Part shown: positions 51,496-60,283 of the stretch, in pieces
Position numbering within the stretch: position 1 is the stretch's first letter
Layout of the letters: each line of letters begins with the position of its first letter
NCBI RefSeq assembly: GCF_003932715.1
Contig: NZ_CP020700.1
Location: forward strand, 4,424,501 to 4,488,500
Length of the DNA stretch: 64,000 nt
Reading direction: 5' to 3'
Source of the DNA: Streptomyces tsukubensis
GTDB lineage: Bacteria; Actinomycetota; Actinomycetes; Streptomycetales; Streptomycetaceae
The notes under the pieces: model-generated
What the model saw: the letters and a program-made list of their open reading frames with translations, nothing else
The model's database searches: none
What the model was told of the DNA's origin: nothing
Program-made: the position numbers and the translations under genes

Positions 51496-54249
51496 CTAAA
51501 GGTTCCAGTGGTCCAGCAGGGCGTCCGTCAGATCGGGGCCGCCGGACGGCGCGCCGCCGGGGCCCTGGAGGTTCTGTTCGGTCCAGATCGCCTTGCCCCG
51601 GGCCGTGTAGCGGGTGCCCCAGCGGTCGGCGAGCTGCGCCACCAGGAAAAGACCGCGGCCGCCCTCGTCGGTGATCGCGGCCCGCCGCAGATGCGGCGCC
51701 GTACTGCTGCCGTCGAAGACCTCGCAGATCAGCGAGGTGCTGTGGATCATCCGTACGGTGATGGGCTGGGAGGCGTACCGGATGGCGTTGGTGATCAGTT
51801 CGCTGAGGATCAGCTCCGTGGTGAAGACGATCTCCTCCAGTCCCCAGGCCTGCAGTTTGGCGGCGCACTCGGCCCGTACCGGCGCGACGGCCGCCGTATC
51901 GGAGGGGACCTGCCATTCGGCGATCCGCTCCGGGTCGAGCCGGTGGATCCGGGCCACGAGCAGCGCGATGTCGTCGCGGGGCTGGGCCCCGGGCAGTGCG
52001 GTCAGCACGGCCCGGCAGGTCTCCTCCGGGTCGAGGCCCGGCTGTCCGGCGACGGCGTCGATCAGCAGGCCGAGCCCGGTGTCGATGTCCCGGTCGGGGC
52101 GTTCGACCAGACCGTCGGTGTAGAACACGATCCGCGCCCCCTCCGGCAGGGTGAACCGGGCGGTTTCGACGGGGAGTCCGCTGCCGGTGCCGAGCGGCGG
52201 CGAGACGGGTACGTCGAGGACGACGACGCTGCCGTCGGGGTGGACGAGCACGGGCGGCGGATGACCGGCCCGCGCCATCACGCAGTCCCCGGTGACCGGG
52301 TCGTACACGGCGTACAGGCAGGTCGCCCCGGTCACGTCGGGCCCGTCGTCGCCGGGGGTGCGCTCCTGGTCCATCCGGTCGACGAGTTCGTCGAGGTGGC
52401 TCAGGATGTCGTCGGGCGGCAGGTCGAGTGCGGAGAAGTTGTGGACGGCGGTACGGAGCCGTCCCATGGTCGCCGCGGCGTGCAGCCCGTGGCCGACGAC
52501 GTCGCCGACGACGAGGGCGACCCGGGCGCCCGGCAGCGGGATCACGTCGAACCAGTCGCCGCCGACGCCTGCCTGCGCGGGCAGATAGCGGTACGCGACC
52601 TCCACCGCCTCCTGGACCGGGAGGTAGCGCGGCATCAGGCTGTGCTGGAGCGTGACGGCCATGGTGTGCTCGCGGGTGTAGCGGCGGGCGTTGTCGAGGG
52701 AGACGGCGGCCCGCGCCGCGACCTCCTCGGCGAGCGCCAGATCGTCCGCGTCGAAGGGCTCGCGCGGCCCGGCGCGCCAGAAGCAGACGACGCCCAGCAG
52801 GGTTCCGCGGGCCAGCAGGGGGGCGGCGAGCAGGGAGTGGACCCCGTAGTCCAGGAGCCGCCGGGCGCCTTCCGGGTCCTGGGACAGCCAGCCGGGGGCG
52901 TTCCGCAGGACCGGTTTCAGGACCGGGCGGCCGGTGCTCATGGCGCGGGCCTGCGGGGTGGCGGGCGCCAGCTCGATACGGGAGCCCTCCGAGTAGAAGG
53001 GGGCGCCGTCCCGGACCCCGGCGACGACGATCCGGCGTACGTCGCGCTCCGCGCCGTGCAGCTCCTCGCCGCGCAGCACCGCGTCCACGAGGTCGACGGT
53101 GACGAAGTCGGCGAACCGGCCGACGGCGGTCTCCGCCAGCTCCCGCGCGGTGCGCCGGACGTCCAGGGTGGTGCCGATGCGCATCCCCGCCTCGTAGACG
53201 ACGCCCAGCCGCCGCTGGGCGGCCTCGGCGCGCCCGGACAGCGTCAGCAGCTCCGTGGTGTCGCGTACGGTCGCCACCCGCCCGGACTCCGCCGCGGGGC
53301 CGCCGTCCTCGGTGCTCTCGGTGGGGCGCTGACTGATCGCCAGGGTCCGGTTCCCGACTTCGTACAGCTCGTCGGTGGCCTCCCGGCCCGACACCAGCAG
53401 ATCCGCGATGCCCGGCGGCAGCTCCAGGCCCGCCGCCGCCCGCCCCTCGGCGTCCTCCGGCAGCCGGAGCAGCCGCCGGGCCTCGTCGTTGACGAGCTGC
53501 AGCCGGCCGTCGCGGCCCACGATGACGACGCCTTCGCGGACCGAGTGCAAGACCGCGTCGTGGTGTTCGTACATCCGGGTGATCTCGGTGGGCCCGAGGC
53601 CGTGGGTCTGCCGCAGCAGCCGTCTGCTGAGCAGGGCGGCGCCGCCGGTGCTCAGCAGGACCGCGGCGCCCGTGGCGCCCAGGACGGCGGGCAGCTGTTC
53701 CCGGGCGGCGGACTGGATGGAGGCGACGGTGACGCCCGCGCCGACCGCGCCGACCACGGTCCCGTCCGGCCCGCGCACCGGTACGTACGCCCTGACCTGC
53801 GGTCCGAGCGTGCCCACCCAGTCCTCGACCACCGTCTCCCCGGCCAGCAGCGGTTTGATGTCGGTGGAGGTCATCTTGCCGATCCGGTCGGGCAGCGGGT
53901 GGGTCAGCCGGATCCCCTGCCGGTTCAGCACCACCACGAAGCTCACCTCGGCGCCCTTGCGGGCGGCCTCCGCTCTCGGCTGGAGCACGGCGGTCGGATC
54001 CGGGGAGACGATGGCCGCGGCGGTTCCCGGGGCGTGGGCGAAGCCCTCGGCGAGCGCGAGGGAGCGGCTCCCGGCCTCCTGGTGGCTCTCCTGCCGGGCC
54101 ATGAGCAGCAGCAGGAAGATCGCCCCGAGGGCGAGCAGGACCACGACGACGAGCTGGAGCACGAACATCTGCCCCACGACGCTGCGCAGCCCGAACACGG
54201 ACCGCGCCCCGCCGCCGGTTGCTCCGGAGGAGCGTTCGGATCCCGCCAT
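51496..54249 (-). CDS. Membrane sensor SpoIIE-type protein phosphatase with PAS, GAF and HATPase domains
   Basis: The 917-residue protein has, in order: a membrane segment (about 27-50), an extracellular Cache-like sensor domain (about 60-175, with DWVGTLGPQVRAYVPVRGPDG), a second membrane segment (about 185-205), PAS (about 225-330), GAF (about 345-525), a PP2C/SpoIIE phosphatase (about 545-755; GVGGDWFDVIPL, GDVVGHG, RDDIALLVARI) and an RsbW-like HATPase (about 775-885; LSELITNAIRYA, GGRGLFLVAQLADRWG). Such proteins sense an external signal and set anti-anti-sigma phosphorylation by opposing phosphatase and kinase parts. No linked sigma or anti-anti-sigma gene is visible. Confidence 0.93.
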   Translation of the reverse strand: MAGSERSSGATGGGARSVFGLRSVVGQMFVLQLVVVVLLALGAIFLLLLMARQESHQEAGSRSLALAEGFAHAPGTAAAIVSPDPTAVLQPRAEAARKGAEVSFVVVLNRQGIRLTHPLPDRIGKMTSTDIKPLLAGETVVEDWVGTLGPQVRAYVPVRGPDGTVVGAVGAGVTVASIQSAAREQLPAVLGATGAAVLLSTGGAALLSRRLLRQTHGLGPTEITRMYEHHDAVLHSVREGVVIVGRDGRLQLVNDEARRLLRLPEDAEGRAAAGLELPPGIADLLVSGREATDELYEVGNRTLAISQRPTESTEDGGPAAESGRVATVRDTTELLTLSGRAEAAQRRLGVVYEAGMRIGTTLDVRRTARELAETAVGRFADFVTVDLVDAVLRGEELHGAERDVRRIVVAGVRDGAPFYSEGSRIELAPATPQARAMSTGRPVLKPVLRNAPGWLSQDPEGARRLLDYGVHSLLAAPLLARGTLLGVVCFWRAGPREPFDADDLALAEEVAARAAVSLDNARRYTREHTMAVTLQHSLMPRYLPVQEAVEVAYRYLPAQAGVGGDWFDVIPLPGARVALVVGDVVGHGLHAAATMGRLRTAVHNFSALDLPPDDILSHLDELVDRMDQERTPGDDGPDVTGATCLYAVYDPVTGDCVMARAGHPPPVLVHPDGSVVVLDVPVSPPLGTGSGLPVETARFTLPEGARIVFYTDGLVERPDRDIDTGLGLLIDAVAGQPGLDPEETCRAVLTALPGAQPRDDIALLVARIHRLDPERIAEWQVPSDTAAVAPVRAECAAKLQAWGLEEIVFTTELILSELITNAIRYASQPITVRMIHSTSLICEVFDGSSTAPHLRRAAITDEGGRGLFLVAQLADRWGTRYTARGKAIWTEQNLQGPGGAPSGGPDLTDALLDHWNL

Positions 54250-54397
54250 GAATCTTTTCTACACGTATGCACCGTTATGGTGCCTGCGGGGCGGGCGGCC
54301 GGTAGGGGGGTCGAGGAGATGCTCCGGGCGGGCGGTAGGGGCGGGCGAGGGTGCCGGGTCCGGCCCGACGGGGGCGGCCCGGCGGGGCCCCCGCCGC

Positions 54398-54784
54398 TCA
54401 GTCCTGGGTGGAGAGGCAGAACGGATGGCCGGCGGGGTCCAGCAGGACCGTGCGCTGCTCGGGATGCGGTTGGGCCGGGGGCTCCACGGCGCCCAGGGCC
54501 AGCATCCGTGCCCGGGCCGCCTCCAGATCGTCGACGCCCAGCTCCATATGCGCCTGCTTCCCCTGGGAAGGGTCCGGCCAGGTCGGACGCCGGTAGTCGG
54601 CGACCCGGATGAAGCCCAGCCCCGGCGAACCCTCCCGGCCGAGCAGCACGAAGTCGTCGCTGGAGTGGACGACGGGCAGGCCGAGCGCCTCGCCGTAGAA
54701 ACGGGCCAGCTCGACGGGGTCCGGGCAGTCGAAGTCGACGGACAGCAGACGGATCGCCGGTGCGGTTGCGGTTCCAGTACTCAT
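54398..54784 (-). CDS. VOC-superfamily (glyoxalase-like) protein
   Basis: The 128-residue protein shows the paired beta-alpha-beta-beta-beta units of the VOC fold: LLSVDFDCPDPVELARFYGEALGLPV in the first and HMELGVDDLEAARARMLALGAV in the second, with DPAGHPFCLSTQD at the end. It could be a lyase, dioxygenase or resistance protein; the substrate is not predictable. It is divergent from the WYL-domain regulator at 54848 across a 63-bp gap, which suggests that regulator controls it. Confidence 0.88.
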   Translation of the reverse strand: MSTGTATAPAIRLLSVDFDCPDPVELARFYGEALGLPVVHSSDDFVLLGREGSPGLGFIRVADYRRPTWPDPSQGKQAHMELGVDDLEAARARMLALGAVEPPAQPHPEQRTVLLDPAGHPFCLSTQD

Positions 54785-54847
54785 GGGAGGGACCCTAGGA
54801 CGGGACCAGGACAGGTCCGGTCCTGGTCATGAGGAACACTGCGGGAC

Positions 54848-55813
54848 GTGATCAGCACTTCCGCCCGTCTGCTCCGACTGGTCTCACTGCTCTCCACCCG
54901 GCCGGTCTGGACCTGCAGCGAGCTGGCCGAACGGATGGCGGTCACCGGTCGTACGGTACGGCGGGACATCGCCCGGCTGCGGGAGCTCGGCTACGGCATC
55001 GAGTCCGACCCCGGACCCTGGGGCGGCTACCGCCTCGTCGGCGGTGCCCGGGTGCCGCCGCTGATTCTCGACGACGAGGAGGCGCTCGCGGTGGCCGTCG
55101 CACTGCGCGAGGCCGCGCTCAGCGGCATCCTCGGCGGCGACGGGGCGGCCGTGTCGGCGCTGCTGAAACTGCGGCAGGTCCTGCCGCCCCGGATCGCGGA
55201 CCGGCTGGGTGAGATGGATGCCACCTTCGTCCACACGTCCAGAACCGAGGAGCCGCAGATCTCCCACGGCACGCTGCTGGAACTGGCCGCCGCCTGCCGC
55301 CGTGGTGAGCGCGCCTGGCTGTCGTACCGCGACCATGCGGGCAGGGACAGCGTCCGGGACGTCGACCCCTACCGTCTGGTGCACACGGGCATCCGCTGGT
55401 ACTTCGTCGCCCGGGACGTGGCCCGGGACCAGTGGCGTACGTTCCGGGCCGACCGGGTGCTGCGCATACGGCCGACCGGGCAGCCGGCCGAACTCGTCGA
55501 CCCGCCCGACCCGGCCCTCCTCGTCTCCCGGGGCATCGCGAGCGTCGTCTATCCCCTCTACGGGCGGATCAGGCTGCCGCACCCCATGGACCGGGCCCTG
55601 CGCCTGGTCCCCCCGACGATCGGCACCCACCACCCGGACGGACCCGATGCCACGATCGTCGAAATCGGCGCCAACGACGCGGACCAGCTCGCCCGGTACC
55701 TCCTCGGCCTGGGCACGCCCCTACGGGTCCTCTCCCCGGACGGGGTACGGGAGGCTCTGCTGCGCCGAACCCGGGAACTGTTCGAGGACAACAGCGGCCG
55801 GTCCTCGCAGTAG
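54848..55813 (+). CDS. WYL-domain transcriptional regulator (YafY-like)
   Basis: The 321-residue protein starts with an HTH_11 helix-turn-helix (RLVSLLSTRPVWTCSELAERM, then VTGRTVRRDIARLRELGYGIE). A WYL domain follows (about residues 145-235; WLSYRDHAGRDSVRDVDPYRLV, then RWYFVARDVARDQWRTFRADR) with a C-terminal WCX extension. WYL domains bind nucleic acids or small ligands and switch the regulator. It is divergent from the VOC gene and the likely controller of that gene and of itself. The start is GTG 54848, close to its upstream promoter, with little room for a leader. Confidence 0.92.
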   Translation: MISTSARLLRLVSLLSTRPVWTCSELAERMAVTGRTVRRDIARLRELGYGIESDPGPWGGYRLVGGARVPPLILDDEEALAVAVALREAALSGILGGDGAAVSALLKLRQVLPPRIADRLGEMDATFVHTSRTEEPQISHGTLLELAAACRRGERAWLSYRDHAGRDSVRDVDPYRLVHTGIRWYFVARDVARDQWRTFRADRVLRIRPTGQPAELVDPPDPALLVSRGIASVVYPLYGRIRLPHPMDRALRLVPPTIGTHHPDGPDATIVEIGANDADQLARYLLGLGTPLRVLSPDGVREALLRRTRELFEDNSGRSSQ

Positions 55814-55904
55814 GGCTGTGGCGCGGGGTCAGGTCGGGGCTCCGTCGATATGCGCGCTGCGAACGGGCTCACGCAATCAACGGCTCATGAGGCGGGGATG
55901 AGAA

Positions 55905-56102
55905 TCAGGCGTGGATTCGAGGAGTCCTGACGGGGGTGGAAAGGGAGACGGGAACACGGCCGGTGTGGGCGTCGAGGATGTGCTCCGGGCAGGCGAGGGC
56001 GCCGGGTCGGGCCTCCACCGGGGCGGTGGTGATCCGGCCGCAGACGCAGCAGACGGCGGTGACCGGCGGTGAGGGTTCGGCAAGCAGGCCCTCCGGCGTC
56101 AT
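55905..56102 (-). CDS. Small zinc-ribbon-like protein next to an RsbW-like ATPase
   Basis: The 65-residue protein contains AVCCVCGRITTAPVEARPGALACPEH: a Cys-x2-Cys pair and, further on, Cys-x2-His, spaced like a treble-clef or zinc ribbon. Its ATG overlaps the stop of the ATPase gene by 4 bp, so the two are co-translated. Similar small proteins accompany RsbW-like ATPases and Scr1-type regulators in Streptomyces. A role in modulating the ATPase is plausible. I do not know a characterised relative. Confidence 0.75.
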   Translation of the reverse strand: MTPEGLLAEPSPPVTAVCCVCGRITTAPVEARPGALACPEHILDAHTGRVPVSLSTPVRTPRIHA

Positions 56103-56557
56103 CGGGACAGCCGTTCCACGGGCGGCCCCGGGGCTTCCGCCGGGACGGCGAGGACGCACCAGGTGGTCTCTCCACCGGGGCTGGTGCCCCACTCCCGCGC
56201 GAGCGCGGCGACCAGCAGCAGACCGCGCCCGCCCTCCTCCTCGTCCCCTGCCGTCCTGGCGACGGCCCGCTCCTGGGTGCCGTCCGCCACTTCGATCCGG
56301 AGTTCGTGGGCGCGGTGCTCGACTCGCAGGGTGATCCGGTGGCCGTCTCCGTGCCGGATCGCGTTGCTGACCAGCTCGGAGACGATCAGTGCGGCGTCGT
56401 CGGCGAGGTCGGCGAGGTGCCAGCGGCGGAGCCGGTCCGCCGTGAGATGCCGTAGGGGCCGGACCCGGGATTCGTCGGGGGAGAAGCCGATCTCGAAGGC
56501 ATGGCGCGCGGCCGGTCGTGTCTCGGCCGGGAACAGCCCGTCGGTCGTCGAGGTCAT
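56099..56557 (-). CDS. RsbW-like ATP-binding protein (anti-sigma-type)
   Basis: The 152-residue protein is a stand-alone HATPase_c domain. The N-box is DDAALIVSELVSNAIRHG, the G1 part is IEVADGTQE and the G2 part is EEGGRGLLLVAALAREWGT. It probably binds ATP and a protein partner in a regulatory switch. It is divergent from the Scr1-type regulator at 56887 and co-translated with the zinc-ribbon peptide. Together with the DUF397 gene this forms the well-known Streptomyces regulator/ATPase/DUF397 arrangement seen at whiJ- and abaA-like loci. Confidence 0.9.
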   Translation of the reverse strand: MTSTTDGLFPAETRPAARHAFEIGFSPDESRVRPLRHLTADRLRRWHLADLADDAALIVSELVSNAIRHGDGHRITLRVEHRAHELRIEVADGTQERAVARTAGDEEEGGRGLLLVAALAREWGTSPGGETTWCVLAVPAEAPGPPVERLSR

Positions 56558-56886
56558 CGGCGTTCTCCCAGGGGGTGCGTCCGGGAGGCGATCGCCCGGA
56601 GGCTGGTGACTGGCTGACGCGCTCCGCCGCGGGCGGCACCTGATGCCGCGCAGGGGAGTGCGTCGCGGAGATCGGCTACTTCACCGAACCGCCCAACTAC
56701 CGTGCGCTCTGTGCGATTTACTGTGCAAGGGCATTGGTAGAGGTGCCGAAAATGGCACATGCCACGGCACCGGACACGGAGTTGTCCGGTGGGTGACAGG
56801 GGGTGGAGCCGACCGGAACAGAGTGCGTCGCGGTACCGGGCACAGCCCATGTTGAGCACCGGCAGGACCGGGGAAAGGGTGAGACA
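56558..56886. promoter_or_regulatory. Divergent control region with a GTGCC-GGCAC inverted repeat
   Basis: The gap between the divergent ATPase and XRE genes holds no gene. GTGCC (56743-56747) and GGCAC (56754-56758) form an inverted repeat around GAAAAT, and a related GGCAC follows nearby. The position suits an operator for the Scr1-type regulator. Confidence 0.35.
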
Positions 56887-57756
56887 GTGGCAGCGAAGCG
56901 CGGAGCGACTTTTCGGCGCAGGGAGTTGGGCAAGGAGCTGCGGAAGCTCCGGGAGGAGAGGGGGCAGACCCTGCAGGAGGTGGCCGAGGCCCTGGGCTTC
57001 TCCCATACGAAGCTGGCGCGCGTCGAGATCGGGGAGAACGATCTGCCGCGCGTGACCGATCTCCAGCGGCTGATCGACCTTCTCGGACCGGATATGCCCG
57101 AGGAGGATCAGGAGACTCTGCTCCAACTGCACCGGGAGTCCCTGAGTAAGGAGCCGTGGACGCCGTACAAGGCGTACATGCCGTCGCGCATGCCGACGTT
57201 CCGCGGGCTGGAGCAGGATGCGACGGTGATGCGGGCCTGGCAGCCGTCATTTGTCTTCGGCCTCTTCCAGACCGAGGACTATGCGACGGCGCTCTACCAG
57301 ATCGCCAAACCGGTCGACGAGACGAAGACCGAGTACGTCGAACAGAACGTCCGGCTGAGGATGGAGCGGAAGGAACTGATCACCCGCACCGAGGACCCGC
57401 TGGAGCTGCGGGTCATCATGGACGAGACCGCTGTACGCCGGGTGGTGGGCAGTCCCGAGGTGATGCGGGCGCAGTACCGGGAGATCGTGGAACTCTCGGA
57501 GCTGGACCATGTGACCGTCCAGATCCTGCCGCACGATGTCGTGACCTATCGGGCCGAGAGCAACTTTATTCTGCTGGACTTCTCCGAGACCCTCGCCCCC
57601 GTCGTACAGACCGATATGTGGAACACGGTCAGCGTCACCGACGAGCGGCGCGAGGTCCAGCGCAATATCCGCCGCTTCGACGCGATGCGGGACAGCGCGC
57701 TGCCGCCGGCTCGTACCGCCGGATTCCTGGAACAACTCACACGAGAGCGGGCTTAG
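56887..57756 (+). CDS. XRE-family regulator, Scr1/DUF5753 type (WhiJ-like)
   Basis: From GTG 56887 the protein has 289 residues; an in-frame start at 56803 lacks a binding site. Residues 15-70 form the helix-turn-helix (LGKELRKLREERGQTLQEVAEALGFSHTKLARVEIGEN). The rest is the DUF5753 domain (ARVMRAWQPSFVFGLFQTEDYATAL-like segment, then ETAVRRVVGSPEVMRAQYREIVELSEL and HVTVQILPHDV). Such proteins regulate development or secondary metabolism, usually together with the DUF397 protein encoded next. The DUF397 gene starts 18 bp downstream. Confidence 0.9.
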   Translation: MAAKRGATFRRRELGKELRKLREERGQTLQEVAEALGFSHTKLARVEIGENDLPRVTDLQRLIDLLGPDMPEEDQETLLQLHRESLSKEPWTPYKAYMPSRMPTFRGLEQDATVMRAWQPSFVFGLFQTEDYATALYQIAKPVDETKTEYVEQNVRLRMERKELITRTEDPLELRVIMDETAVRRVVGSPEVMRAQYREIVELSELDHVTVQILPHDVVTYRAESNFILLDFSETLAPVVQTDMWNTVSVTDERREVQRNIRRFDAMRDSALPPARTAGFLEQLTRERA

Positions 57757-57773
57757 CCATCACTACCGACGAC

Positions 57774-57983
57774 ATGGCCCTTGGACTGGCCTCCGCAGCC
57801 ACTTGGTTCAAGTCCTCCTACAGCAACGACTCGGGCGGCGCGTGTGTCGAGATAGCGGATCTGACCGGCCGGGTCGGTGTCCGCGACTCCAAGGAGCCGG
57901 GTGGGCCCGTGCTGCTGTTCGGTGCTGCCGCGTTCGCCCGTTTCCTCGCGGGTGCGGTCGGCCGACCGGAGTGCCCGCGGTGA
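57774..57983 (+). CDS. DUF397 protein
   Basis: The 69-residue protein shows the family pattern ATWFKSSYSNDSGGACVEIA, then VGVRDSKEPGGPVLLFGAAAFARFL. DUF397 proteins, such as those at abaA/whiJ loci, are small partners of the Scr1-type regulators; the pair may act like an antitoxin/toxin or co-regulator module. It follows the regulator directly and is probably co-transcribed with it. ATG 57774 is the only good start after the regulator stop. Confidence 0.9.
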   Translation: MALGLASAATWFKSSYSNDSGGACVEIADLTGRVGVRDSKEPGGPVLLFGAAAFARFLAGAVGRPECPR

Positions 57984-57996
57984 CATGCTGGCCGGT

Positions 57997-58770
57997 ATGG
58001 CGACCTTCGACGACCGGCCCGCGACCGCCGACGACCTGCTGCCGCTCGCGCTGACCTCGTACGGCCACTTCACCACCCTGCGCATCGAGGCCGACGGAAG
58101 GGTCCGCGGGCTCTCCCTGCACCTGGAGCGGCTGGTACGGGACGCCCGGACGCTCTTCGGTACCGCTGTGGACACCGGCCGGGTGCGGAAGCTGATCCGC
58201 GCGGCGACGGCCGGGCGGGACCTGCCGTGCACCGTACGCGTCACCCACTACGACCCGGCCCTGAACCTGACCCGCCCGGCGGAAGCCACCGGTCCGCGGT
58301 TCCTGGTGACCGTGCGCCCTGCCGGGGAACTGTCGTCGCCGCCGCTCGCGGTGATGAGCGTGGTGTACGAACGCGATCTCCCCCTGGTCAAACACTGCGG
58401 GCTCGTCGGCGCGCTGCACGCCCGCCGCACCGCGCAGCTCGCGGGCTTCGAAGACGCGCTGCTGATCGGCCGGGACGGGCTGGTGTCCGAGGGCGTGACC
58501 TGGAACGTCGGCTTCGTCGACGCCGATGGCCGGATCGTCCGCCCCGAAGGCCCGGCGCTGCCCGGGGTGACGGAGGCGCTGCTCCCCGGGGGCGCGTCCG
58601 AGCCGGTCCCCCTGGAACGGACCAAGGGCATGCGGACGGCCTTCGCGACCAACGCGGCGATCGGCGTCCGCGCCCTGTCGTCGGTGGACGGCACCCCGCT
58701 GGACACGGCGCATCCGGTGCTGGATGAGCTGCGGGAGGCGTATCTGGCGGTGCCGGGGGAGGAGTTGTAG
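57997..58770 (+). CDS. Class IV aminotransferase-family protein
   Basis: The 257-residue protein matches the branched-chain/aminodeoxychorismate-lyase fold-type IV family. Segments include YGHFTTLRIEADGRVRGLSLHLERLVRDA, ALHARRTAQLAGFEDALLIGRDGLVSEGVTWNVGF and PGVTEALL. The PLP lysine is probably the one in PLVKHCGL near residue 130. The glutamate in SEGVTWNVG matches the usual SExxxxNxF site that holds the cofactor. Substrate is unknown. ATG 57985 is an alternative start four codons upstream; neither has a strong binding site. Confidence 0.88.
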   Translation: MATFDDRPATADDLLPLALTSYGHFTTLRIEADGRVRGLSLHLERLVRDARTLFGTAVDTGRVRKLIRAATAGRDLPCTVRVTHYDPALNLTRPAEATGPRFLVTVRPAGELSSPPLAVMSVVYERDLPLVKHCGLVGALHARRTAQLAGFEDALLIGRDGLVSEGVTWNVGFVDADGRIVRPEGPALPGVTEALLPGGASEPVPLERTKGMRTAFATNAAIGVRALSSVDGTPLDTAHPVLDELREAYLAVPGEEL

Positions 58771-58964
58771 CCGGGGGTCAGATCGGGGAACACGGTCAGC
58801 GTCACCGGTCGGCATTCGGCATCCGCCGTCCCGAACAGACAGTGGTTGAAGCACAAGCTGAGCCGAACTCTTGACGGGTGGTTCTCGAATACGCCGGAGA
58901 CCTGCCTTCTGCCGGCGGCAGAACACCGGCCCGACCGGGTCGACGATCACTACAGTCCGGGCTC

Positions 58965-59690
58965 ATGACGACAGTGACAACGCGCACGATCGAATACCCG
59001 GCCGACGGCCTGACGATGATCGGGCACCTCGCGCTCCCGGCCGGTGTCGACCGTCGGCCCGCGGTCCTGGTAGGGCCCGAGGGAGTGGGGCTCAGCGATG
59101 TCGAGCGCCGCCGGGCCGATGCGCTCGCGGAGCTGGGATACGTGGCGCTGGCCTTCGACCTCCACGGCGGGCGCTACTTGGGTGACCCTGAGGAGATGCT
59201 GGCCCGTTGCCTGCCGCTGCTCGCCGACCCCGACCGGATGCGAGGTATCGGCCACGCGGCACTCGACGTGCTCCGCGCCGAACCGCGGACCGACCCGGAC
59301 CGCTTCGCCGCCGTCGGCTACGGCACCGGGGGCGCGATCGCGCTGGAACTCGGGCGCGACGGCGTCGACCTGCGTGCGATTGCGACAGTCAACGGACTGA
59401 CCACGGGCCGACCGGGCGAGGCGGCGCGCATTCGCTGCCCGGTGTGGGCCGGGGTCGGGTCGGAAGACCCGATCATGCCGCCCGCGCAACGGGACGCCTT
59501 CACCGCCGAGATGCAGGAGGCGGGCGTCGACTGGCGCCTCGTGGTCTACGGCGGCGCCTTGCACGCCTTCCATCACCCACCGGTCGACCACATCGTGCTT
59601 CCCGGGGTCGGTTATCATCCTCAGCACGCGCAGCGAGCTTGGCGGGACGTCGTCGACCTGCTCGCCGAGTGCCTGCCCATAACGGACTGA
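58965..59690 (+). CDS. Dienelactone-hydrolase-family protein lacking the nucleophile
   Basis: The 241-residue protein follows the dienelactone hydrolase fold. Asp168 (VGSEDPIMPP) and His200 (YGGALHAFHH) of the catalytic triad are present. The nucleophile elbow, normally Gly-x-Cys-x-Gly-Gly, reads GYGTGG with Gly120 at the Cys position. The protein should therefore not work by the usual covalent mechanism; it may be a binding protein or use another residue. The rest of the fold looks intact, and the gene has no frameshift, so the change is not simple decay. It stands alone on the plus strand. Confidence 0.82.
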   Translation: MTTVTTRTIEYPADGLTMIGHLALPAGVDRRPAVLVGPEGVGLSDVERRRADALAELGYVALAFDLHGGRYLGDPEEMLARCLPLLADPDRMRGIGHAALDVLRAEPRTDPDRFAAVGYGTGGAIALELGRDGVDLRAIATVNGLTTGRPGEAARIRCPVWAGVGSEDPIMPPAQRDAFTAEMQEAGVDWRLVVYGGALHAFHHPPVDHIVLPGVGYHPQHAQRAWRDVVDLLAECLPITD

Positions 59691-59980
59691 TCTGGGCAGA
59701 CTGGGGTTTGTTTGCAGGTTTCTGGTCCCCGGGCGACGCGCTGCTGGTCGGCTGGATCGGGATCTTCGCCTTTACCGTCTACGGCATCGCCCTGACGGTC
59801 GCCGCCCGCTCGTACTGGCTGCGGACGCGTGCCCTGCCGACAGGGGTTTCGGCAGGGCGCGCACCAGGATGCGTGAGCGCCCCCGTGCGCGCACACGCCG
59901 TTCCGTCCGGGGACGCCGTGGGAGCCGGGCTCTTACGATGGGCCGGTACGAGACCGCGGGTGTACGAGAGAGAAGCCGGG

Positions 59981-60283
59981 ATGACGGCGTCGTCGAAGCA
60001 TCATCTGACCATGCACATGACCGGCGGGGCTGTGCAGGTGCCGGCCACCATCCAAGGGGTGCGTGAGGCACTCCCCGACGCACTCCGCGCGCAGTTCACC
60101 GCCGAGATCGAGACTGCTCCGGCCGATCAGCTCCAGGTCGTCCTGGTCCGGTGGGCGATGACCATCCCCACCGTGCACGACGAGGCCGAGGAGGCCCTGG
60201 TCGCTCGCGTCAGGTCCGGGGACTTCACCGAGGTCACTTTTGCCGAGGACCTCGGGGACGACGAGTACCGGAGCGCCGGATGA
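59981..60283 (+). CDS. Small protein, possible antitoxin partner of the next gene
   Basis: The 100-residue protein (start MTASSKHHLTMHMTGG) is largely helical with an acidic C-terminus (VTFAEDLGDDEYRSAG). It overlaps the next gene by 4 bp (ATGA). The next product has the look of a RelE/ParE-type toxin, and the order small acidic protein then toxin, with overlap, is the normal antitoxin-toxin layout. I see no clear DNA-binding motif, so the role is inferred from the pair. Confidence 0.55.
   Translation: MTASSKHHLTMHMTGGAVQVPATIQGVREALPDALRAQFTAEIETAPADQLQVVLVRWAMTIPTVHDEAEEALVARVRSGDFTEVTFAEDLGDDEYRSAG

Noticed and set aside
59691..59980. Hydrophobic in-frame stretch upstream of 59981 resembling a membrane segment (LLVGWIGIFAFTVYGIALTV)
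   Set aside because: No ATG/GTG with a binding site precedes it, it continues in frame into the 59981 gene, and no homologous pattern is recognised; at most a gene remnant.
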